The position numbers were made by a program, and so were the translations under genes. Below the pieces are notes generated by a model, which was not told the origin of the DNA, searched no databases, and saw only the letters and a list, made by a program, of their open reading frames with translations. From Methylobacteriaceae bacterium (lineage in GTDB: Bacteria > Pseudomonadota > Alphaproteobacteria > Rhizobiales > Beijerinckiaceae): DNA of 37,088 nt. The stretch spans positions 1 to 37,088 of the forward strand of contig JAFASC010000193.1 in the NCBI GenBank assembly GCA_019244955.1. The letters are read 5' to 3'. Positions within the stretch are counted from its first letter, which is position 1; each line of letters begins with the position of its first letter. Shown here in pieces: positions 31,945 through 37,088 of the stretch.

Positions 31945-33954
31945 ATGTTCAAGAAAATCCTGATTGCCAACCGCGGCGAGATCGCCTGCCGCGTCATCAA
32001 GACGGCCCGGCGAATGGGCATTGCGACGGTCGCGGTCTATTCCGACGCCGACAAGGACGCGCTGCACGTCGAGATGGCGGACGAGGCGGTGCATATCGGC
32101 CCGGCGCCCGCGGCGGAGTCCTATCTCGTCATCGACAAGATTGTCGGCGCCTGTAAATCGACGGGCGCCGAGGCTGTGCATCCCGGCTATGGGTTTTTGT
32201 CCGAGCGCGCGGCGTTCGCACAGGCGCTGGCTGACAACGCCATTACCTTCATCGGGCCGAACCCGCGCGCGATCGAGGCGATGGGCGACAAAATCGAATC
32301 GAAAAAAGCCGCCAATGCGGCGAAGGTTTCCACCGTCCCGGGATTCCTGGGGGTGATCGAAGATGCCGACCATGCGATAAAAATTGCCGACGAGATTGGC
32401 TACCCGGTCATGCTGAAGGCCTCCGCCGGTGGCGGCGGCAAGGGCATGCGCATCGCCCATTCCCGCGATGAGGTCGCTGAAGGTTTCACCCGCGCCAAAT
32501 CGGAAGCGAAGTCGTCATTCGGCGACGATCGCGTGTTCGTCGAGAAATTCATCGTCAATCCGCGCCACGTCGAGATCCAGGTGCTCGGCGACAAGCATGG
32601 GGATGTGATCTATCTCGGCGAGCGCGAATGCTCGATCCAGCGCCGCAATCAAAAGGTCATCGAGGAGGCCCCGTCGCCGCTGCTTGACGAGGGGACGCGG
32701 CGCAAAATGGGCGAGCAAGCGGTCGCGCTGGCTAAAGCCGTCAATTACGATTCCGCCGGCACTGTCGAATTCGTCGCCGGCCAGGACCGCAGCTTTTATT
32801 TTCTCGAAATGAATACGCGGCTGCAGGTCGAGCATCCCGTCACCGAGCTCGTCACCGGCATTGATCTCGTCGAGCAGATGATCCGCGTCGCCGCCGGCGA
32901 GAAGCTCGCGATCAAGCAGTCCGACATCAAGCTCAAGGGGTGGGCCGTCGAGAGCCGCATCTATGCCGAGGATCCCGTTCGCAATTTTCTGCCCTCGACT
33001 GGACGCTTGATCACCTACCGCCCGCCCGGCGAGGGGCACCACGACGGTGTGACCGTGCGAAACGACACCGGCGTGTACGAAGGGGGCGAAATCTCCATCT
33101 ACTACGATCCGATGATCGCGAAGCTGGTGACGCATGCCGGCGATCGTTCGAGCGCCATCGATGCGCAAGCCGATGCGCTCGATCGCTTCGCGATCGACGG
33201 CATCCGCCACAACATCCCGTTCCTCGCCTCGATCATGCAGAAGCCGCGTTGGCGCTCCGGCAATCTGTCGACCGGCTTCATTGCCGAAGAATATCCGGAC
33301 GGATTCGTGCCGCCGCAGCCGCAGGGCGAGATCGCGCATGTCATCGCCGCCGTCGCGGCCTTCGTTGATCACGTCGCCAATGAAAGAAAGCGGCAGATTT
33401 CCGGGCAGATGCGGACCGCGCGGTCCGTGCAATTCGAACGCGAGCGCTGCGTCCTGCTCGGCACCGAGCGTTTGAATCTCACGCTCGACAGCGGCGACGA
33501 GTCGCTGCTCCTGCGCTTTGAAGATGACAACACCGAAGCATACCATGTTGCGTCCGAGTGGACGCCGGGCGTTCCGGTTTGGACCGGCACGATCAACGAC
33601 GAACCGCTCGCGGTCCAAGTGCGGCCGATCCTAAACGGCTATCATTTGGCGCATCGCGGCATGTCGCTCGAGGCGCGCGTCTATACGCGGCGCGAGGCGG
33701 AGCTCGCCGAGCTGATGCCGGACAAGAAGGTCGGCGCCTCGACGAAGGCGCTGCTCTGCCCGATGCCCGGCCTGGTGAAGGCGATCTCGGTCAAAGAAGG
33801 CCAGGAGGTCAAAGCCGGCGAGGCACTCTGCATCGTCGAAGCGATGAAGATGGAAAACGTGCTGCGCGCAGAACGCGACGTGAAGGTTGTTAAAATATTA
33901 GCCAAGGAAGGCGACTCCCTTGCCGTTGACGCGCCGATCATGGAATTTGCGTGA
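31945..33954 (+). CDS. pccA: propionyl-CoA carboxylase alpha subunit (biotin carboxylase and carrier)
   Basis: A 669-residue alpha subunit that carboxylates biotin for conversion of propionyl-CoA to methylmalonyl-CoA. It has FKKILIANRGEIACRVI at the N-terminus, the ATP-grasp loop KASAGGGGKGMR, EMNTRLQVEHPVTE, a BT region, and a carrier domain with VEAMKMEN, where K635 is biotinylated. Full length and text match rhizobial PccA better than the atuF-like protein in the same window. The beta subunit gene (pccB) is not here. Start ATG 31945 has no strong ribosome site. The stop overlaps the dipeptidase start as GTGA, so the two genes are coupled. Confidence 0.92.
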   Translation: MFKKILIANRGEIACRVIKTARRMGIATVAVYSDADKDALHVEMADEAVHIGPAPAAESYLVIDKIVGACKSTGAEAVHPGYGFLSERAAFAQALADNAITFIGPNPRAIEAMGDKIESKKAANAAKVSTVPGFLGVIEDADHAIKIADEIGYPVMLKASAGGGGKGMRIAHSRDEVAEGFTRAKSEAKSSFGDDRVFVEKFIVNPRHVEIQVLGDKHGDVIYLGERECSIQRRNQKVIEEAPSPLLDEGTRRKMGEQAVALAKAVNYDSAGTVEFVAGQDRSFYFLEMNTRLQVEHPVTELVTGIDLVEQMIRVAAGEKLAIKQSDIKLKGWAVESRIYAEDPVRNFLPSTGRLITYRPPGEGHHDGVTVRNDTGVYEGGEISIYYDPMIAKLVTHAGDRSSAIDAQADALDRFAIDGIRHNIPFLASIMQKPRWRSGNLSTGFIAEEYPDGFVPPQPQGEIAHVIAAVAAFVDHVANERKRQISGQMRTARSVQFERERCVLLGTERLNLTLDSGDESLLLRFEDDNTEAYHVASEWTPGVPVWTGTINDEPLAVQVRPILNGYHLAHRGMSLEARVYTRREAELAELMPDKKVGASTKALLCPMPGLVKAISVKEGQEVKAGEALCIVEAMKMENVLRAERDVKVVKILAKEGDSLAVDAPIMEFA

Positions 33955-35072
33955 GCATGCTTGAACGCGCGCGAGCGTTTCTGGATCGGGTCCCGCTTGT
34001 CGACGGCCACAACGATCTGCCGTTCGTCATCCGCGCCGACAAGCAAGCGCACGGCGATGTCGCGGCATTCCATTTGGAAGAGCGGCGCGAGGGCCGCGAC
34101 ACCGACATTCCGCGGCTGATCGAAGGCAGAGTCGCCGCGCAGTTCTGGGCGGCGTTCGTGCCGCCACGCGAGAAGCAGCCGGCGAGCTTTGCGCTGCAGC
34201 AGATCGCGCTGACGCACCGCATGATTGCGCATCATTCGGACGTGTTTCTGCCGGCCTTCGCCAGCGCGGACATCGCGCGCGCCAAAGCCGGGAATAAAAT
34301 CGCCAGCTTCATCACGATCGAGAACGGCGCGGCGCTGGAGAACCGCCTCGACACGCTCTTTGCGTTCTACGATCTCGGCGTGCGGTTGATGACGCTCTGC
34401 CATAACGCGACAACAGACTGGTGCGACAGCGCGACCGACGAACCACGCCACAATGGCCTCACTGATTTCGGCCGCGACGTCATCGCCGCAATGAACGATA
34501 TCGGCATGATCGTCGATCTTGCCCACGTCAGCCCTGCGGTCATGCATCAGGTGCTGGATATTCCGCGCGCACCCGTCGTCTGGTCGCATTCGAACGCGCG
34601 AGCGCTCTGCGATCACCCGCGCAACGTCCCGGACGACGTGCTCGGGCGCGTCGGCGCCAACGGCGGCATCGTCATGCCCTGCTTCGTGCCGGACTTCATC
34701 TCGCAGAAGTCGCGTGACTGGATGAAGCCACTGAAGGACGAGCACGGCGCGACGCCGAAAGGCGTCAACATGGACGAGGTCGTGCCGGCGCGCGAGCGCG
34801 ACGTCGGCCCTTGGCCGCGCGGCACGCTTTCCGAATATTGCGACCATCTCGATTACCTCCGGGGCAAGATCGGGCCGGATCACCTCGGCATCGGCTCGGA
34901 TTTCTTCGGCGGCCCACAAGGCGAGGGGCTGAAGGATGTCGGGTGCTTTCCCGCGATTTTCGCCGAGCTGATGCAGCGCGGCTGGCCCGATGCCGATCTC
35001 GAGAAGCTGGCGAGCGGCAATTTCGTGCGTGTGTTCGCAGCCGTGGAGAAAGCACGCCGGCCCGCCTCATAG
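33951..35072 (+). CDS. membrane dipeptidase-type peptidase (M19 family)
   Basis: A zinc dipeptidase of the renal dipeptidase/M19 family, 373 residues. The metal ligands are visible in order: H20 and D22 (DGHND), the bridging E124 (TIENGA), H192 (DLAHVS) and H213 (WSHSN). An Asp in GIGSDFFGG near residue 320 completes the site. There is no signal peptide, so it is cytosolic. It may cleave dipeptides, D-amino-acid dipeptides or related compounds. The start at GTG 33951 overlaps the pccA stop; ATG 33957 is equally plausible. Coupling with pccA is common in related genomes as far as I recall but has no known reason. Confidence 0.88.
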   Translation: MSMLERARAFLDRVPLVDGHNDLPFVIRADKQAHGDVAAFHLEERREGRDTDIPRLIEGRVAAQFWAAFVPPREKQPASFALQQIALTHRMIAHHSDVFLPAFASADIARAKAGNKIASFITIENGAALENRLDTLFAFYDLGVRLMTLCHNATTDWCDSATDEPRHNGLTDFGRDVIAAMNDIGMIVDLAHVSPAVMHQVLDIPRAPVVWSHSNARALCDHPRNVPDDVLGRVGANGGIVMPCFVPDFISQKSRDWMKPLKDEHGATPKGVNMDEVVPARERDVGPWPRGTLSEYCDHLDYLRGKIGPDHLGIGSDFFGGPQGEGLKDVGCFPAIFAELMQRGWPDADLEKLASGNFVRVFAAVEKARRPAS

Positions 35073-35142
35073 GCTTGTTGCACAGAAAAGCATCAATTAA
35101 GACCGCCTGTGGCCGCTTGGGGCCGATGTCGGGCGCTTTTTC

Positions 35143-36438
35143 ATGCATCGTTTCGGTTCCGTGATGGCCGCCCTGCCCTGCTGCTTCTTGGCGAGCGCCG
35201 CACTCGCCGCGTCCGGCACACCGGCCGAAAGCGGGCATGTCGCCTGGGTGCTCACGGCCTCCGCGCTCGTCCTGTTCATGACGCTGCCCGGTCTTGCGAT
35301 GTTCTATGGCGGCCTCGTCCAGGCGAAGAACGTGCTGTCGGTCGTGATGCAATGCTTCTCGATCTGCTGCGTCGTCTCGCTGATCTGGGCGGTCTGCGGT
35401 TACTCGCTGGTGTTCGGCGGCACCGGCGCCGTTCTCGGCAATCTTTCGAAAGGCTTTCTCGTCGGGCTCGATCCATCAGTCCCGCCGAGCAACCTGCCGG
35501 AAATCGTCATCGCACTTTTCCAGATGACGTTCGCGATCATCACGCCGGCTTTGATCATCGGCGCCTTCCCCGAGCGCGTGACGTTTCCCTTTGTGCTCGC
35601 TTTCAGCGCGCTCTGGGTGCTCATCGTCTACATTCCCGTCGCGCATTGGATTTGGGGCGGCGGCTGGCTCGCGGGCCTAGGTACGCTGGACTTTGCCGGC
35701 GGCATCGTCGTGCATACGACGGCGGGCGTGTCCGCGCTTGTCGCCGCGATCCTCATTGGCGAGCGCCGCGGCTTCCCCCAGCATTTCGAGCCGCCGCACC
35801 GGCCGGGCATGACCATGGCCGGCGCCGGCATGCTCTGGGTCGGCTGGTTCGGCTTCAACGGCGGCAGCGCGCTGGCCGCGGATGCGAGCGCGGCGTCGGC
35901 AATCATGTCGACCCATCTCGCCGCCTCGGCCGGCGCGCTGGCGTGGATCGCGATCGAGTGGATACGGAGCGGCAAGCCGACTTGTATCGGCATCGTGACG
36001 GGCTGCGTTGCGGGATTGGCGACGATCACGCCCGCCGCAGGTTACGTTCATCCCGCGGCGGCGATCCTGATTGGCGGACTGGGCGGCGCGATCTGCTTCT
36101 TCGCGACCGTGTTCGTCAAACAGCGGCTGATCATCGACGATTCGCTCGACGTGTTTGCCGTGCACGGTGTCGGCGGCATGCTCGGCTCGACGCTGCTCGC
36201 GGTGTTCGCCGCGGCGGCGCTCGGCGGGGTTGGATTTGCCGAGAGCATGGATTTTCCACGCCAGCTCGGCGCGCAATTGCTGGCGATCGCGGTTGCAGCT
36301 TTCTGGTCAGCGGGTATCACGTTTGTACTCGTGCGCGCCTTGCGCCCGCTCACGGGCTTGCGCGTCGATGCGGAACGCGAATTCGACGGGCTGGATTTCT
36401 CAACGCACGGGGAGCGCGCGTATGATTATGCGGGATGA
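35143..36438 (+). CDS. amt: ammonium transporter
   Basis: An Amt/Mep/Rh family ammonium channel of the inner membrane, 431 residues. After a cleavable signal (to about residue 23, ALAASG) come eleven membrane helices. Family landmarks are ALVLFMTLPGLAMFYGGLVQAKNVLSV and AHWIWGGGWLAGLGTLDFAGGIVVHTTAG, with the first pore His. GWFGFNGGSAL and VFAVHGVGGMLGS, with the second pore-side His, follow. A glnK gene, which usually precedes amt, is not upstream. Starts at ATG 35143 or ATG 35164 are both possible; neither has a clear ribosome site. I see no sigma-54 promoter in the 70 bases before it. Confidence 0.93.
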   Translation: MHRFGSVMAALPCCFLASAALAASGTPAESGHVAWVLTASALVLFMTLPGLAMFYGGLVQAKNVLSVVMQCFSICCVVSLIWAVCGYSLVFGGTGAVLGNLSKGFLVGLDPSVPPSNLPEIVIALFQMTFAIITPALIIGAFPERVTFPFVLAFSALWVLIVYIPVAHWIWGGGWLAGLGTLDFAGGIVVHTTAGVSALVAAILIGERRGFPQHFEPPHRPGMTMAGAGMLWVGWFGFNGGSALAADASAASAIMSTHLAASAGALAWIAIEWIRSGKPTCIGIVTGCVAGLATITPAAGYVHPAAAILIGGLGGAICFFATVFVKQRLIIDDSLDVFAVHGVGGMLGSTLLAVFAAAALGGVGFAESMDFPRQLGAQLLAIAVAAFWSAGITFVLVRALRPLTGLRVDAEREFDGLDFSTHGERAYDYAG

Positions 36439-36506
36439 TCCGACGGCTTACTTCGGACGTTTATCGCCATCCGACTAGGTGACGGTGCGAGGCGCGAAGC
36501 GGCATA

Positions 36507-36547
36507 CTCATCCTGAGGAGGCGCGAGGCGCCGTCTCGAAAGATGAG
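36507..36547. repeat. intergenic palindromic repeat, second copy of the element found in atuA
   Basis: CTCATCCTGAGGAG, then a GCGCGAGGCGCC hairpin centre, then GTCTCGAAAGATGAG. The outer arms CTCATC/GATGAG pair, and the 5' arm is itself an imperfect palindrome. It differs from the copy at 11193-11234 mostly in the central stem, as expected of a mobile or gene-converting palindromic repeat family. It lies after amt and may also end transcription. Confidence 0.8.
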
Positions 36548-36634
36548 AAATTTACTTCAGTTTCCAAGAACCGGCGGGCCCCTTCAATTCATCGCTGCCG
36601 CCACACGCCTTGCCCGCAGACGTCTTCTTGCCGA

Positions 36635-36966
36635 CTACGATTTGCCCGGCGTGTCCGAATCCCCGTGACGATGCCTGTTGGCGTCGGCGACCGGGAGCTG
36701 CCATCCATGCCTGATCGCAAGGACACCAACGCCGGAGCAGAGCGTCGCCCCAAAAAAGCGTCCACTCCAGACGGCAGCTGCAGGATGTTCGCGATCACCA
36801 CGATGGCCGCTCCTGCCAGTGCGGCGACCGCGTAAAGGTCGGCACGCAATACCGTATGGATCTCGGCCAGGAGACCATCGCGCGCCCTCCCGCCACCTAT
36901 GCCGGTCAGCATGCCGAGCAAAGTGGCCATGACGGGGTTGAGCCCATACACGAGCGCCTTGTGCAG
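36635..36966 (-). pseudogene. decayed UPF0126/TRIC-type membrane channel gene, N-terminal half missing and frameshifted
   Basis: The second half of a trimeric intracellular cation channel-like (UPF0126, YicG) protein is readable on the minus strand: HKALVYGLNPVMATLLGML, TGIGGGRARDGLLAEIHTVL, RADLYAVAALAGAAIVVIA. After GVDAF the open frame loses similarity, but the next frame gives FFGATLCSGVGVLAIRHGW and then QLPVA, the expected end, with a stop at 36637-36635. The shift falls at the run of six A and four C on the plus strand (36748-36757). The first membrane repeat of the roughly 200-residue family is absent upstream of about 36966. A real relic or, for the shift only, a sequencing error. 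Confidence 0.65.
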
Positions 36967-37040
36967 GGGCCTTCTCTCGTCGAGTAGGTCAGCCGAACCT
37001 ATTATTCTTCGGAAATCCCTTCGGTGGGAGGCGCCCCGCA

Positions 37041-37088
37041 TCAGCGCGGTTGCCCATCCAATCGCGCAATTCGCTCTTCAAGACGGTG
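37041..37088 (-). CDS. possible C-terminal end of a gene cut by the right edge
   Basis: On the minus strand the last 48 bases read HRLEERIARLDGQPR and then TGA. The composition is that of a charged coiled-coil tail, but the piece is too short to identify, and another frame through the same bases is also open for a while. Low confidence. Confidence 0.2.
   Translation of the reverse strand, partial: HRLEERIARLDGQPR

Noticed and set aside
33681-34919. Minus-strand frame of 412 codons over pccA end and the dipeptidase
   Set aside because: Covers two well-supported genes and has shadow-like composition.
35073-35142. Sigma-54 promoter before amt
   Set aside because: No TGGCAC-N5-TTGC match; TTGCAC near 35080 alone is not enough.
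35109-36425. Plus-strand frame of 438 codons overlapping amt
   Set aside because: Arg-rich reading of the amt sequence in another frame; amt has full family motifs.
36552-36704. Minus-strand 50-codon frame ending GSWKLK, overlapping the TRIC relic
   Set aside because: Some protein-like character, but no ribosome site, and it overlaps the end of the decayed gene.
1-37088. CRISPR array, tRNA, rRNA, insertion sequence or prophage
   Set aside because: No regularly spaced repeats, no tRNA-like cloverleaf seen by eye, and no transposase, integrase or phage protein frames.

Overview
This window reads as chromosome of an alphaproteobacterium, most likely of the Rhizobiales/Hyphomicrobiales. It has high G+C with many long antisense shadow frames. 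It carries TTAA-N7-TTAAC boxes of the kind bound by CtrA, a bacterial Ku gene, a propionyl-CoA carboxylase subunit typical of the group, and two copies of a palindromic repeat (CTCATCCTGAGGAG ... GTCTCGAA) that I associate from memory with Bradyrhizobium/Rhodopseudomonas-type genomes. I saw no rRNA, tRNA, CRISPR array, transposase or phage gene.

Left end (1-4295): the edge of an exopolysaccharide locus. A Tat-exported GH10 endoxylanase-like glycosidase, cut by the window edge, is divergent from a tightly overlapping trio. The trio encodes a polysaccharide deacetylase, a WecG/TagA/CpsF glycosyltransferase, and a two-domain alpha/beta-hydrolase whose first domain has Arg, and second Cys, where the nucleophilic Ser is expected.

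Catabolic block (4297-17024, all minus strand): nine genes, most overlapping stop-to-start. In transcription order they are an acyl-CoA carboxylase beta subunit, a crotonase, a biotin carboxylase/carrier alpha subunit, an AtuA-family protein, an acyl-CoA dehydrogenase, a CYP199-like P450, a POT-family transporter, a thiamine-diphosphate enzyme and an orphan periplasmic binding protein. The first five match the acyclic-terpene (geranyl-CoA) core atuC-atuE-atuF-atuA-atuD. The last four are not part of the known atu set and are the most interesting part of the window. The AtuA gene carries a genomic palindromic repeat inside its reading frame. A glutathione S-transferase gene is divergent from the block.

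Middle (17824-29994): housekeeping and stress genes. These are thrS, a MarR regulator divergent from a flavin monooxygenase, a ModA-like binding protein with sodC, an orphan HlyD-like adaptor, a 58-residue small gene behind a perfect CtrA-type box, Ku behind another, a small membrane ORF, a MarC-family protein, MgtE, a GH25 lysozyme lipoprotein, a thioesterase and a PanE-like reductase.

Right end (30029-37088): an MFS carboxylate-type transporter, a VOC protein divergent from pccA, an M19 dipeptidase, an ammonium transporter, a second copy of the palindromic repeat, and a decayed UPF0126/TRIC channel gene that lacks its first half and is frameshifted at a homopolymer. No gene-free stretch exceeds 300 bases except this degenerate right end (36439 onward), described in its own entries.
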